Counted from the stretch's first letter, positions 24,337 to 32,661 are shown. The stretch is DNA of 64,000 nt from an uncultured Alistipes sp. (GCA_938014215.1 CALLRW010000032.1:87770-151769), one strand, 5' to 3'. Program-made: numbers and translations. The notes: generated from the letters alone by a model not told the origin.

Positions 24337-26367
24337 ATGGAATATTTCGGAAATACGATAGCGGTGACGATGCACGAGCTGACACGGTCGGATGATGGCG
24401 AGGCGGTAATGAGTCGTAGTGCTTACGACCATCTCGTGACGCGAGGCCGGATAAATGTTCTTCGTCCGGGTAAGGGCCTCGGGTCGTATGCTCTGATCGA
24501 GTACCGCTCCTTACCGGAACGCTTCCGTATCCGCTTCGAGGAAAAATACGGTGATCCGGAGAAGACGATGAAACAGGATGAAATGCCGCTTGCTTCCGAT
24601 GCGGAGGCTCGGAGATTCTACCACGACCACCTGCTTCCGAACGGCGAGCATCTGCCAGAGGAGAAGCAGGAGGAATACACGCTGAATGCACGGGTGTTGA
24701 ATGCCCTGCGGGATATGCTCGAAACACAGAAGACGATGCGCCGAGCCTACGGCAACCACACGCCCGTGATCTGGTCGAATATCTTTGCCGCTGCCGAGGA
24801 GCTGCGCGATGCCTACGGGCACACGCTCCCGAAGAGCGAAGCCCGCCTGCGCGACAAACTCCGACAGTACCGCAAGGAGGGCTATGTCTGCCTCGTGTCG
24901 GGTAAGTTCTGCAACGCGAATACGCTGAAGATTACCAAAGCGGCAGGCCGGCAGATCGTCGCCCTGCGCCGCTGCCGCGTCCCGGTCTACACGACCAAGC
25001 AGCTCTTCGAGGAGTTCAACCGCATCGCCGAGCGCCGCGGATGGAAGCCGCTCGCCTCGCAGTCGTCGCTGGTTCAATACCTCGAACGGCCGGAGGTCAA
25101 GCCGCTGTGGTACGACGCCGTCTACGGCGAGCTGGCGGCCAAGCAGCTCTACGCCCGCCGCAACAAGACCGAAATGCCGACCATGCGCGATTCGCTGTGG
25201 TACGGCGACGGCACGAAGCTCAACCTGTTCTACAAGGCGATCGAAAACGGCAAGACCGTCATCCGCACGGTTTCGGTCTATGAGGTCATTGACGCTTACA
25301 GCGAAACGCTGCTCGGCTATTCGGTCAGCGCCAGCGAGAACTTCGACGCGCAGTTCGCCGCCTTCCGCATGGCCATCGAGACGGCCGGCTGCAAACCCTA
25401 CGAGATCGTCACCGACAATCAGGGCGGCCAACGGAGCAAGATCGCGCAGAAGTTCTTCGCGAACATCTGCCGCATCAATCGGCCGACGGCGCCGTACAAC
25501 GGCCCGTCGAAGAGCATCGAGTCTGCCTTCGGCCGGTTCCAGCAGCAAGTGCTGCATGAGGACTGGCGATTCACAGGCGGCAACATCACTTCGAAGGAGG
25601 CGTGGAAGATCAACAGGGAGTTCCTCGAGGCGAACAAGGAGAAGCTGTTCACCTACGAGGAGATGCTGGCGGCCTACGCCGCAGCCCGCTGCAAGTGGAA
25701 TTCCATGAAACATTACGATACGGGGATCGCCCACGAGGAGATGTACCGTGCGAGCGTGAATCCGGCCACCGACCCGGTTACAGAGTTCGACATGATCGAT
25801 CTGTTCTGGCTGACGACCGAGCAGCCGAGCCTGTTCACGGCCGACGGCATCACAGTTCAGTACCGAAACCGCAAGTACACCTACGAGGTGCTGACCGCCG
25901 ACGGTCGTCCGGATTACGAATGGCGCCGGGATAATACCGGTCGGGAGTTCTTCGTGAAGTTCGACCCGCAGCGCATGGATCGGGCGTTGCTCTACACACG
26001 AACTCCGATGGGGCTGCGCTACGAGACGGTGGCCTATCCCTACCTTTCGATCCGCCGCAACATTCAGGAGCAGCGGCCGGGCGACATGGATCTGATCCGC
26101 TTCAACGACGATGCGAACAAGCGCGAGCGGGTTCGCCGCCAGATCGAGGCGCACGCGCTGGAGCTGGAACACGGCGTCGCTCCGGAACAGCACGGGCTGC
26201 GGACTCCGGCCCTCAAAGGCATCAGCGAAAAAGAGTACGAGCGGCTGGCCGACGCAATGGTGGCCGTACCTATCGAGCCGACGGCCGAACCGCTTGCGGT
26301 CGGTGAATATACGAAAGCCGTCAGCAACATGGATTTCGACCCGACGGCCATTTTCAGCAGAATGTAA
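24337..26367 (+). CDS. Transposase A (MuA-like DDE recombinase)
   Basis: A 676-residue transposase. N-terminal DNA-binding regions (1-230) precede the RNase H-like catalytic core with D291 (WYGDGTKLNLF), D360 (EIVTDNQGGQ) and E395 (SKSIESAFGRF). The spacing of 34 between the last two acids is as in DDE enzymes. A MuA-type beta-barrel (TVQYRNRKYTYEVL, about 500-560) and a C-terminal tail follow. It would cut and join the phage ends to target DNA for integration and replicative transposition with the AAA+ protein downstream. It is the main evidence that the element is Mu-like. Confidence 0.93.
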   Translation: MEYFGNTIAVTMHELTRSDDGEAVMSRSAYDHLVTRGRINVLRPGKGLGSYALIEYRSLPERFRIRFEEKYGDPEKTMKQDEMPLASDAEARRFYHDHLLPNGEHLPEEKQEEYTLNARVLNALRDMLETQKTMRRAYGNHTPVIWSNIFAAAEELRDAYGHTLPKSEARLRDKLRQYRKEGYVCLVSGKFCNANTLKITKAAGRQIVALRRCRVPVYTTKQLFEEFNRIAERRGWKPLASQSSLVQYLERPEVKPLWYDAVYGELAAKQLYARRNKTEMPTMRDSLWYGDGTKLNLFYKAIENGKTVIRTVSVYEVIDAYSETLLGYSVSASENFDAQFAAFRMAIETAGCKPYEIVTDNQGGQRSKIAQKFFANICRINRPTAPYNGPSKSIESAFGRFQQQVLHEDWRFTGGNITSKEAWKINREFLEANKEKLFTYEEMLAAYAAARCKWNSMKHYDTGIAHEEMYRASVNPATDPVTEFDMIDLFWLTTEQPSLFTADGITVQYRNRKYTYEVLTADGRPDYEWRRDNTGREFFVKFDPQRMDRALLYTRTPMGLRYETVAYPYLSIRRNIQEQRPGDMDLIRFNDDANKRERVRRQIEAHALELEHGVAPEQHGLRTPALKGISEKEYERLADAMVAVPIEPTAEPLAVGEYTKAVSNMDFDPTAIFSRM

Positions 26368-26386
26368 ATCTTAAAACCATATCGAC

Positions 26387-27307
26387 ATGAAACAGTTATC
26401 ACTCGAAGAGAAACAGACCGTCCAGACGCAGCTTCAGTCGTACGTGTCCAAATATCCCAGCCAGAACAAGGCGGTCAATTCGCTCGGTCTGAGCACGGGC
26501 ACGGTCAGCGCGATTCTGAACGGCAAGTTCGACAATATCAGCGATGAGATGTTCCTGCGCATTCGGTCGCTGGTCTCCCCGATCAATCCGGAGGAGTGGG
26601 CCGTCTGCGAAACGACCGCCTACCGGGAGTTGTCGGTTCTGCTCTCCGATGCACAAGCGAATCAAAACGTCTCGTGGGTGGTCGGGAATGCCGGCATCGG
26701 CAAGACGACGACCGCGCACGATTATGCGTCGAAGCATGAGAACGTCTTCGTCGTTTCGTGCTCGGAGGACATGCGGCGCGGGGACTTCATTCGCGAAATG
26801 GCCCGTGTCCTCGGTCTCAAGCTTGCCCAGACGAGCCTGCGGGAGAAACTCCAAGCCGTGACGGACGCGCTGCGTGTACTCGACCGTCCGCTGCTCGTCT
26901 TCGACGAGGGTGACAAGCTGATGGATACGGTGTTCTACTACTTCATTTCGATCTACAATGCCCTCGAAGGCCGCTGCGGCATCATCTTCCTCTCGACCGA
27001 ATATATCAAGCGCCGCATGAGCATCGGACTGGAGTACGACAAGAAGGGCTACGACGAAATCTATTCCCGCATCGGCCGGCGTTTCATCGACCTGACGCCT
27101 GCGACCCGCCACGAGGTTACGGCCGTCTGCCGGGCGAACGGCCTGACTGCCGACAGCGCGATTGCGGAGGTGGTGGCCGATGCCCGCACGATGGTCTCGA
27201 TGTCCGTGAATCCGTGGGACAAGAAGCAGCCGAAGGAGTATTTCGACATGCGGCGCGTCCGCAAGTCGGTGCACAAGAATAAGAAACTCGCCCAAATCAA
27301 GAAATAA
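26387..27307 (+). CDS. Transposition target-selection ATPase (MuB-like)
   Basis: A 306-residue AAA+ protein. An N-terminal helix-turn-helix (NSLGLSTGTVSAILNGKFDNIS, about 31-53) precedes the Walker A GNAGIGKTT (100-108) and a Walker B in RPLLVFDEGDKL. This is the layout of MuB. It should coat target DNA in an ATP-dependent manner, activate the transposase and give target immunity. It starts 19 bp after the transposase gene. Confidence 0.92.
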   Translation: MKQLSLEEKQTVQTQLQSYVSKYPSQNKAVNSLGLSTGTVSAILNGKFDNISDEMFLRIRSLVSPINPEEWAVCETTAYRELSVLLSDAQANQNVSWVVGNAGIGKTTTAHDYASKHENVFVVSCSEDMRRGDFIREMARVLGLKLAQTSLREKLQAVTDALRVLDRPLLVFDEGDKLMDTVFYYFISIYNALEGRCGIIFLSTEYIKRRMSIGLEYDKKGYDEIYSRIGRRFIDLTPATRHEVTAVCRANGLTADSAIAEVVADARTMVSMSVNPWDKKQPKEYFDMRRVRKSVHKNKKLAQIKK

Positions 27308-27312
27308 CCCCG

Positions 27313-27329
27313 TTCAAACGCTGTTCAAA
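27313..27329. repeat. TTCRAACG array abutting a start codon
   Basis: TTCAAA at 27313 and 27324 (11 bp apart), running into the ATG at 27329. Confidence 0.55.
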
Positions 27330-27961
27330 TGGGTCGCACACTATCAGCCAAACAGGTATTGACGCTCAAGCGCCGGACGATCCGCCCGGGCGGCATCTGG
27401 GCGGATTGCGTCGGCGAGATCGACCGCACGGGCGTGGTCTTCTTCTGGGGCAATTCGGGCAATGGCAAGACCTCGGCGGTGGCCTCCTTCTGCAAGGAGT
27501 TGACCCAGTTCGGCAGGGTTCTCTACCTTCCGCTCGAAGAGGGGCTGGGCGGCACGACGCAGGACGCCATCCGCCGCTACCGGCTGGACGAGTGCGGCCG
27601 GAAGTTCCAGTACAACGCGACGATGACCTTCTCCGAGATGGACGAAGCGCTGTCGAAGCCCCGCTCGTGGGATTTCGTGGTGATCGATTCCTTCCAATAC
27701 ACGCAGATGAGCTACAAGGAGTATATCGCCTTCAAGGAGCGCCACCGCAACAAACTGCTCATCTTCGTCAGCCATGCCGACGGCAAACGCCCGGAAGGAC
27801 GCGCGGCGATGAAGATCATGTACGATGCGTCGCTGAAAATCTGGGTCGAAGGACACAAGGCGTTCAGCAAAGGTCGTTACATCGGGCCGAAGGGGGAATG
27901 CACGATCTACGAAAAGGAGGCCAAACGCTACTGGGAAGGGAAAACACTAAACAGAAAATGA
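27329..27961 (+). CDS. P-loop NTPase (AAA/RecA-like), phage
   Basis: A 210-residue ATPase with Walker A FWGNSGNGKTS (40-50), a Walker B in SWDFVVIDSF (about 112-121) and a sensor-like IFVSHADGK. The fold suggests a RecA-like or Sak4-like phage NTPase, but no recombination-specific signature is clear. It follows the MuB-like gene by 21 bp. A second NTPase here could support replication or recombination. Confidence 0.75.
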   Translation: MGRTLSAKQVLTLKRRTIRPGGIWADCVGEIDRTGVVFFWGNSGNGKTSAVASFCKELTQFGRVLYLPLEEGLGGTTQDAIRRYRLDECGRKFQYNATMTFSEMDEALSKPRSWDFVVIDSFQYTQMSYKEYIAFKERHRNKLLIFVSHADGKRPEGRAAMKIMYDASLKIWVEGHKAFSKGRYIGPKGECTIYEKEAKRYWEGKTLNRK

Positions 27962-27962
27962 T

Positions 27963-28160
27963 ATGAATTTAGACTCTCAAAACAAGGTGCTGAAGGCGGG
28001 GTTCATGATTATCCGCAAGGACGACTACCCGCAGCCGAAAATCAAGTACAAGCAGTTCGGGTTTCCCGAATGGCGGACGCTCGAGAAGTTCGACACGAAG
28101 GCGGCCCGGGATCGCTGCTATAAGGAACTACTGCATGACAGCGGCATAATCGAAGATTGA
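27963..28160 (+). CDS. Small phage protein, unknown
   Basis: A 65-residue basic protein (MNLDSQNKVLKAGFMIIRKDDYPQP...), starting 1 bp after the NTPase stop codon. FPEWRTLEKFDTKAARDRCYKELL looks helical. Tight packing supports expression. Function is unknown. Confidence 0.65.
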   Translation: MNLDSQNKVLKAGFMIIRKDDYPQPKIKYKQFGFPEWRTLEKFDTKAARDRCYKELLHDSGIIED

Positions 28161-28163
28161 CCT

Positions 28164-28523
28164 ATGGATATCAAGAAAATTTACATCAGCGGGAAGATCA
28201 CCGGACAGCCCATCGACGAGGTGATCTCCAAGTTTCAGGCCGCGGAAGCGAAAATCCGGCGCTTCGGCTTCGAGCCTGTCAGTCCGCTCCGTAACGGATT
28301 GCCATTCGAGGCGGAGTGGGCGGATCAGATGGGCGAGGATGTCAAGCTGCTGCTCAAGAGCGATGCGATCTATATGATGGCGGATTGGCGGCAGAGCGAG
28401 GGCGCGATGATCGAATACCTCGTCGCCCGCCAGCGGCGGATGCGCATCTTCCTTGCTGAAACCTTCGATGCCCACGCATCCGTCGAATCGAAAACCGAAC
28501 AGTCCCATGAAACGGAAGCGTAA
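28164..28523 (+). CDS. DUF4406 protein (nucleoside-deoxyribosyltransferase-like fold)
   Basis: A 119-residue protein. IYISGKITGQP at the start and AIYMMADWRQSEGAMIEYLVA near the end are the DUF4406 signature, distantly related to nucleoside 2-deoxyribosyltransferases. Such proteins are common in phages of Bacteroidota. Activity on nucleotides is plausible but not shown. It overlaps the next gene by 17 bp. Confidence 0.82.
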   Translation: MDIKKIYISGKITGQPIDEVISKFQAAEAKIRRFGFEPVSPLRNGLPFEAEWADQMGEDVKLLLKSDAIYMMADWRQSEGAMIEYLVARQRRMRIFLAETFDAHASVESKTEQSHETEA

Positions 28524-28977
28524 CTATTCACGGTTCTATGCTATCGCCAAAGCGAAGAGCATCGATCTCGACCAGCACAAGGAGGTACTGGTGTCGCAAT
28601 TCACCGGAGGGCGCACGTCGTCGCTGCGGGAGATGACCCCTGCCGAGTACGAGGAGATGTGCGAGTGTCTCCAGACGGGCAAGCAGCTCGGCGAACCCTC
28701 TGCCGCATACAGGGAGCGGCTGCGTCGGGCCCGTTCGGCGGCCCTGAACCGCATGCAGCGTCTCGGCGTGGATACGGCCGACAGGACATTCGCCGCCGTG
28801 GATGAGTTCTGCCTCGACCCGCGCATCGCCGGCAAGCCTTTCGGGATGCTGACCGTCGACGAGCTGCAGGCTCTCGTGCCGAAGTTCGAGGCGATCCTGC
28901 GCAAACCGAAGCCCGTGAAGCCGCAGCGGGTCGTGCAGATTCCGATTTTCATTAGATCGAACCAATTACCGAGTTGA
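28507..28977 (+). CDS. Gp16/GemA-like phage protein (DUF1018-like)
   Basis: A 156-residue protein starting MKRKRNYSRFYAIAKAKSI at 28507; an upstream in-frame ATG is less likely because it lies inside the previous gene. The N-terminus RFYAIAKAKSIDLDQHKEVLVSQFTGGRTSSLREMTPAEYEEMC follows the Mu Gp16/GemA pattern. GemA affects host gyrase-dependent and early/late expression in Mu. The C-terminus is specific to this lineage. Homology is remote. Confidence 0.68.
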   Translation: MKRKRNYSRFYAIAKAKSIDLDQHKEVLVSQFTGGRTSSLREMTPAEYEEMCECLQTGKQLGEPSAAYRERLRRARSAALNRMQRLGVDTADRTFAAVDEFCLDPRIAGKPFGMLTVDELQALVPKFEAILRKPKPVKPQRVVQIPIFIRSNQLPS

Positions 28978-28978
28978 T

Positions 28979-29257
28979 ATGGAGAAACCTACAATAACCG
29001 TCGATTTGTCTGGAGAGCAGGGAAATATTTTCACCCTGATGTCGGAGGCGCGAGCAGCGATCCTATCCAACGTTCGGAGGCTCGGCTTCCAAACACAGAA
29101 ATCGCGTGAAGAGCAAGATCGAGACAAAGCTCATGCGGAGTTCGTTGCAGGGCAGATGATGCGAGAAGTGATGCAAACCCATACATATGACGGGGCGCTC
29201 GCTATCATTCGCCGATATGTGAACATCGAACAGAAAGGAGGTGCGCCTATGGAGTAA
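28979..29257 (+). CDS. Phage protein, unknown
   Basis: A 92-residue protein (MEKPTITVDLSGEQGNIFTLMSEARAAIL) starting 1 bp after the previous stop codon. Helical and amphipathic, with TVDLSGEQGNIFTLMSEAR a pattern seen in small phage proteins of this group. No family assigned. Confidence 0.65.
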   Translation: MEKPTITVDLSGEQGNIFTLMSEARAAILSNVRRLGFQTQKSREEQDRDKAHAEFVAGQMMREVMQTHTYDGALAIIRRYVNIEQKGGAPME

Positions 29258-29265
29258 CCGGTACG

Positions 29266-29352
29266 GGGTGGCGACAGGAAATGAACAACGAAATGGGAAA
29301 GATTGGCTGTTGTTTGGAGATAAGCACAGGGGTTCGAGTCCCCGGCCACCCG
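29266..29352 (+). ncRNA. tRNA-like element 1 (degenerate)
   Basis: A 7-bp acceptor-like stem GGGTGGC / GCCACCC (29266-29272, 29345-29351) encloses 72 nt and ends with a T-arm-like GGGG-TTCGAGT-CCCC (29329-29343). Between them AACAAC pairs with GTTGTT; a normal D-arm and anticodon arm are not apparent. It could be a decayed phage tRNA or a tRNA mimic. Confidence 0.4.
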
Positions 29353-29540
29353 CAATCCCCTTTTTTGAGATGAAGACCCGAGTGCGAGTAGGGCGACGAT
29401 GGCGCAGGGGTTACCCGCCGGAGAATGGCGGTGGCAAAGCGGAACAGGACGCTTGACTCCATCGGACAGGTGACGCGAAAGGCTCTGACAGCCGGGAAAG
29501 ACCGGCAAATGGGTCGGCAGGGCCTTCGGTTCCACCGGAG

Positions 29541-29600
29541 GCATAGCACAATGGCCAAAGCGATGCGGCTGTTGTTCCGGTTCGAGTCCGGACGACTTAC
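29541..29600 (+). ncRNA. tRNA-like element 2 (degenerate)
   Basis: A D-arm-like TAGCACAATGGCCAAAGC (29544-29561), then GGCTGTTGTT, shared with element 1, then a perfect T-arm TCCGG-TTCGAGT-CCGGA (29576-29592). The acceptor stem does not close. From 29353 to 29540 I see only short repeats and no gene. Confidence 0.35.
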
Positions 29601-29630
29601 AGAATTGTTTAACCTTTATATCAGACAGCT

Positions 29631-30221
29631 ATGGAAAAGAAACAAGTAGGTACGTGGCGGTTGCCGGCCGAACTAACTGAATGCCGTCAAGGTGCGGAGA
29701 TCGTCTTGGTTTTCGACAACCGGGATGAATATCAGGGTATCTTCCGAGGATTCGATAACGAAGAGATCGTCCTGCAGGCGTGCGGAAGCCAATCGAAGAT
29801 CGGACTTCCGCTCGAAAGACTTTACACATGGTGTGTCGTCGGAGAGGTCAAGCCCATCGATGCGGTGGTCTACCCGAGCGACGAGCGCACGATCTCGGTG
29901 GTCGATGATGCGATCTACGGAGGTGCGCATTGCTACGTGATCCGCGAGTGCCTCGGCTTCAACGACGGCAAGACGCAATACACCGAAACCGAGCAGGTCG
30001 TTCGGTTCGTGCAGAAGAACGACGACGGAACGATGATCCCCGGACTGCAATCCGAGCAGCTGGTTCTGGCCTTGCTCGACCGCCATGAGAAGCTGAACAC
30101 CCGATTCCCGTCGGAGCAGAACGCCAAGATGATCGCCGGCCTGCGGATGTTTCTCGAGGCGTGCGAAGAGCGCGTGAGGAACCGTATGGAGCGCGGAGTG
30201 ATGGGCGAACTTAAAAAGTAG
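29631..30221 (+). CDS. Phage protein with Acb2/Tad1-like C-terminal domain (possible anti-defence)
   Basis: A 196-residue protein. Residues about 15-70 look like a small SH3/Sm-like barrel (GAEIVLVFDNRDEYQGIFRG). The C-terminal part, LALLDRHEKLNTRFPSEQN followed by a long helix and RVRNRMERGVMGE, resembles the helical hairpin of Acb2 and Tad1. Those phage proteins sequester cyclic nucleotide signals of CBASS and Thoeris defence. The middle (CYVIRECLGFNDGK) is typical of related Bacteroidota phage proteins. The anti-defence role is inferred from similarity recalled by eye, so it is uncertain. Confidence 0.6.
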   Translation: MEKKQVGTWRLPAELTECRQGAEIVLVFDNRDEYQGIFRGFDNEEIVLQACGSQSKIGLPLERLYTWCVVGEVKPIDAVVYPSDERTISVVDDAIYGGAHCYVIRECLGFNDGKTQYTETEQVVRFVQKNDDGTMIPGLQSEQLVLALLDRHEKLNTRFPSEQNAKMIAGLRMFLEACEERVRNRMERGVMGELKK

Positions 30222-30226
30222 TGGTA

Positions 30227-30490
30227 ATGAAATGGATTAGAGAACCTATTCCGGGATGTGCCGGATACACGGAAGCGATGATTGCGTTGACCCCCACCGA
30301 AGCGGCGATCTTGGCTAATGCCCTGCGGAAACCATTGCGGGAATTGCAGAAGCAATTAGAACGATTGGATGATATTCACGAATCAGGTGAGGCTACCGAG
30401 CGGCAGGAGGCTCGTCGATGCGATATAGGCGAGACTGTTACGGTGCTTAAGTATTTTTTTGAACTGGAGTCTTTGAACCTTAAAAAGTAG
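30227..30490 (+). CDS. Small phage protein, unknown
   Basis: An 87-residue protein from ATG 30227; a GTG at 30221 would add two residues. Helical: ALTPTEAAILANALRKPLRELQKQLERLDDIHESGE. The junction to the previous gene (CTTAAAAAGTAGTGGTAATG) is nearly repeated at the junction to the next gene. Function is unknown. Confidence 0.65.
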   Translation: MKWIREPIPGCAGYTEAMIALTPTEAAILANALRKPLRELQKQLERLDDIHESGEATERQEARRCDIGETVTVLKYFFELESLNLKK

Positions 30491-30495
30491 CGGCA

Positions 30496-30849
30496 ATGGG
30501 AGAACGAGAATGGAGCGATGCGGTTCTGATGGTCAACGGCCAGCCTGTCCGGGTAGTGCCGGAGGTGGACTTCGGCGGCGATATCCCGGACGATCCGGTC
30601 GCAAGAGGCATTTCCTCGATTGAGTTTTCGCTGCGCATTACGGGTGAAGCGATGTTGCGGATGGCGAATTTGACATCCCGATTCGGGCCAGAATTCGCGC
30701 AGTTCGCAGAGGAACTCCGCCGATGGGCAGCTGGATGCCGTTTCCGCTCGCGGGTGGAGAGGCGGCATTCACGAACCCGCCGCAGACAGCGGCCGACACG
30801 CTTGCAACGACGACAGAAACGACAAACCAAAAACAGAGTAAAACGATGA
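30496..30849 (+). CDS. Phage protein with arginine-rich tail, unknown
   Basis: A 117-residue protein. The first 75 residues look normal (SIEFSLRITGEAMLRMANLTSRFGPEFAQFAEELRR). The last 40 are almost only Arg/Gln/Thr/Ser. A different frame (from 30723) reads more like ordinary protein over that tail, so a frameshift is possible, but the stop codon forms an ATGA overlap with the next gene, which favours the frame given. Confidence 0.55.
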   Translation: MGEREWSDAVLMVNGQPVRVVPEVDFGGDIPDDPVARGISSIEFSLRITGEAMLRMANLTSRFGPEFAQFAEELRRWAAGCRFRSRVERRHSRTRRRQRPTRLQRRQKRQTKNRVKR

Positions 30850-31001
30850 AAGTGAAAATCAAAGGAATCAGCGATCTGGAGAGCGCGAAATACGTGTTCG
30901 ACAACAGCGGTAATCTTATCGGGGTGCGCCTCGACGTGGATTCGGAACGCGGAATACGCAAAGTATATCCGATGGCGTTGGTCGAGGAGATATTCGATTG
31001 A
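30846..31001 (+). CDS. Small phage protein, unknown
   Basis: A 51-residue protein (MKVKIKGISDLESAKYVFDN...) overlapping the previous gene by 4 bp. The in-frame sequence is open back to 30723, which would give 92 residues. A small beta-rich protein of unknown role. Confidence 0.55.
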   Translation: MKVKIKGISDLESAKYVFDNSGNLIGVRLDVDSERGIRKVYPMALVEEIFD

Positions 31002-31043
31002 CCTCATGAATAAGTTAAAGTGTTGAAAATAAGTGCGAATTGT

Positions 31044-31075
31044 CTTGCGTGTTCCGAATGGTAGTGTTATGTTTG
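31044..31075 (+). promoter_or_regulatory. Internal early/middle promoter
   Basis: CTTG (31044-31047), 20 bp, TATGTTTG (31068-31075), in an AT-rich gap of about 115 bp. It would start a transcript about 40 nt before the next gene. Confidence 0.6.
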
Positions 31076-31118
31076 CGATACAATTAAACGATTGATAAAC
31101 AGTAAACTAAATATTGAT

Positions 31119-31544
31119 ATGAAACGCATGGACGCACTTCGAATCGCCACAAATTTCTACACTTTCCGCATGGGTGTCAAACCAGAGTCGATGGCTATAA
31201 CGGTAATGGAACCTGCCGATGGTCGCATTGTCATGCAAACTACGACCTGCAACGCTGAAGGGGAAGAGATCACCTACGAGATCGAGCTCCGGCCGACGAC
31301 TAACGGTATTACAATGAAACAGGTTATCTCCGATTGCGATTTATCGGATTTCATACAGGATGTCAAGCATCTGTCCGACCTTAAAAAGGGCGATCTTTTC
31401 CGGCTGGAGAGCGATTGCGTGGTATGGCGCTTTTATGGTGCTGAAAAACGTTACGGCGCGTTGGCCTATGGCTTTACTCGCCAAAATGGTCGGGAGATAT
31501 CTTGGCTGAATAAGGACGTGAATGTTTACCCTTGTGTAAAATGA
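31119..31544 (+). CDS. Phage protein, unknown
   Basis: A 141-residue protein from ATG 31119 (MKRMDALRIATNFYTFRMG). Mixed alpha/beta, with repeated basic and acidic strands (VWRFYGAEKRYGALAYGFTRQNG). No family recognised. It has its own promoter and lies before the DUF3164 gene. Confidence 0.6.
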   Translation: MKRMDALRIATNFYTFRMGVKPESMAITVMEPADGRIVMQTTTCNAEGEEITYEIELRPTTNGITMKQVISDCDLSDFIQDVKHLSDLKKGDLFRLESDCVVWRFYGAEKRYGALAYGFTRQNGREISWLNKDVNVYPCVK

Positions 31545-31554
31545 ACCAAAAAAC

Positions 31555-32202
31555 ATGGATATTACAAAAATGACAGCAGCGCAACGCGCCGAGTTGAAGG
31601 CGCAGCTTGAGGCCGAGGAGCGTGCCGAGAAACAGAAACGCGAAGATGACATTGCGGCGTATAAGGATTCCGTCGACGAGTTCTGCCGGGGCAAGTTCGC
31701 CCGCCTGCAGGCATTGAGCGAGGAGATGCGTCGGGCGAAGGAGGAGGTGTTCGGCGATGCCGAGCGGCTGATCGCACTCAAAGAGGAACTGTTCCGCACG
31801 AAATCCGACCGCCACAGCAACCAGTTCACAACCTCTGACGGGAGCATTACGGTCGCTCTGGGCTACCGCACGAACGACGGCTGGGACGACACGGTGAACG
31901 CCGGGGTCGACAAGGTCAAGACATTCATCCGCTCGCTGGCGAAAGACGACGATTCGGCCGCCCTGACGGAGATGGTGATGAACCTATTGGCCAAAGACCG
32001 CAAGGGGAACCTCAAGGCGAGCCGCGTGCTGCAACTACGGGAGATAGCCCGCAAGTCGGGCTATCCGGAACTTATCGAGGCGACCGACATCATCCAGAGC
32101 GCCTATCGGCCTGTGGATTCGTGCCAGTTCATCTCGGTGTCCTACAAGGACGAGAAGGGGGTGAAACGTGCGCTGCCGCTCTCGCTGGCAGCGATGGAAT
32201 AG
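31555..32202 (+). CDS. DUF3164 protein (Mu-like phage early gene)
   Basis: A 215-residue protein. An N-terminal coiled coil (AELKAQLEAEERAEKQKREDD, about 10-90) is followed by SITVALGYRTNDGWDDTVNAGVDKVKTFI and SYKDEKGVKRALPLSLAAME, the DUF3164 pattern. Members are found almost only in Mu-like phages near the Gp16 gene. Function is unproven. It ends at a strong terminator. Confidence 0.85.
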   Translation: MDITKMTAAQRAELKAQLEAEERAEKQKREDDIAAYKDSVDEFCRGKFARLQALSEEMRRAKEEVFGDAERLIALKEELFRTKSDRHSNQFTTSDGSITVALGYRTNDGWDDTVNAGVDKVKTFIRSLAKDDDSAALTEMVMNLLAKDRKGNLKASRVLQLREIARKSGYPELIEATDIIQSAYRPVDSCQFISVSYKDEKGVKRALPLSLAAME

Positions 32203-32221
32203 CGCCGTCCCTCTGCAAAGC

Positions 32222-32251
32222 AAATCCCGCTCCGAAAAGAGCGGGATTTTT
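32222..32251. terminator. Terminator between converging early operon and lipoprotein gene
   Basis: AAATCCCGCTC / GAGCGGGATTT (32222-32232, 32239-32249), 6-nt loop, then TT. The A run on the other side lets it act on both strands. Confidence 0.88.
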
Positions 32252-32252
32252 A

Positions 32253-32597
32253 TTACCTGACCTTCTTCAATGTCAGATCGCGGTCGAAGATGTGGATAGA
32301 AAGCACGTCGCCGTCGATGCGTCCCGTGAACATATTCGCGCTGGTCTCAATCGTGACGTTCGGTGCTTTGTAGGAATACCGATATTCCTGTCTGACTGGA
32401 TCGGAGTTTTCGTATTTCCATTCGGCTGTGCATTTGTGGTTGAGCGCGAAATAGAACGTATCGGTGCGCCCTTCCGTGGTTTGGCTCCATACAGTACCAA
32501 TCAGTTCATCCGAGGTCGGAGTTTCCTCTTTGTCCGAACAGGATGAGAGGAGGATGCCCGCAAAACAGATAGAGAAGAGGAGGAACAGTCGTTTCAT
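32253..32597 (-). CDS. Phage-encoded lipoprotein (lysogenic cargo candidate)
   Basis: A 114-residue lipoprotein with signal peptide and lipobox (FLLFSICFAGILLSSCSDKEE; Cys20). The rest is a small lipocalin-like beta protein (GTVWSQTTEGRTDTFYFALNHKCTAEWKYEN), similar in style to many Bacteroidota host lipoproteins. It has its own promoter and terminator, points against its neighbours and has lower GC: the layout of a gene expressed in the lysogen. Superinfection exclusion or fitness roles are possible but not shown. Confidence 0.8.
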   Translation of the reverse strand: MKRLFLLFSICFAGILLSSCSDKEETPTSDELIGTVWSQTTEGRTDTFYFALNHKCTAEWKYENSDPVRQEYRYSYKAPNVTIETSANMFTGRIDGDVLSIHIFDRDLTLKKVR

Positions 32598-32614
32598 GGC
32601 AGATGATTTTGATA

Positions 32615-32622
32615 CAAAGGTA
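32615..32622 (-). promoter_or_regulatory. -7 element of the lipoprotein gene
   Basis: TACCTTTG on the minus strand, 18 bp before the start codon. A -33 TTTG is not at the usual spacing. Confidence 0.55.
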
Positions 32623-32661
32623 GTATTTTCCGGACAAATAGCTTAATTTCGTTAAGCAACG

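Noticed and set aside
29241..29558. Small open frames across the tRNA-like region
   Set aside because: Frames on both strands are short, overlap RNA-like stems and have no start context or recognisable composition.
30723..31001. A 92-residue gene starting at 30723
   Set aside because: It overlaps the previous gene for 127 bp; the ATGA junction at 30846 is the more usual arrangement, although a frameshift cannot be excluded.
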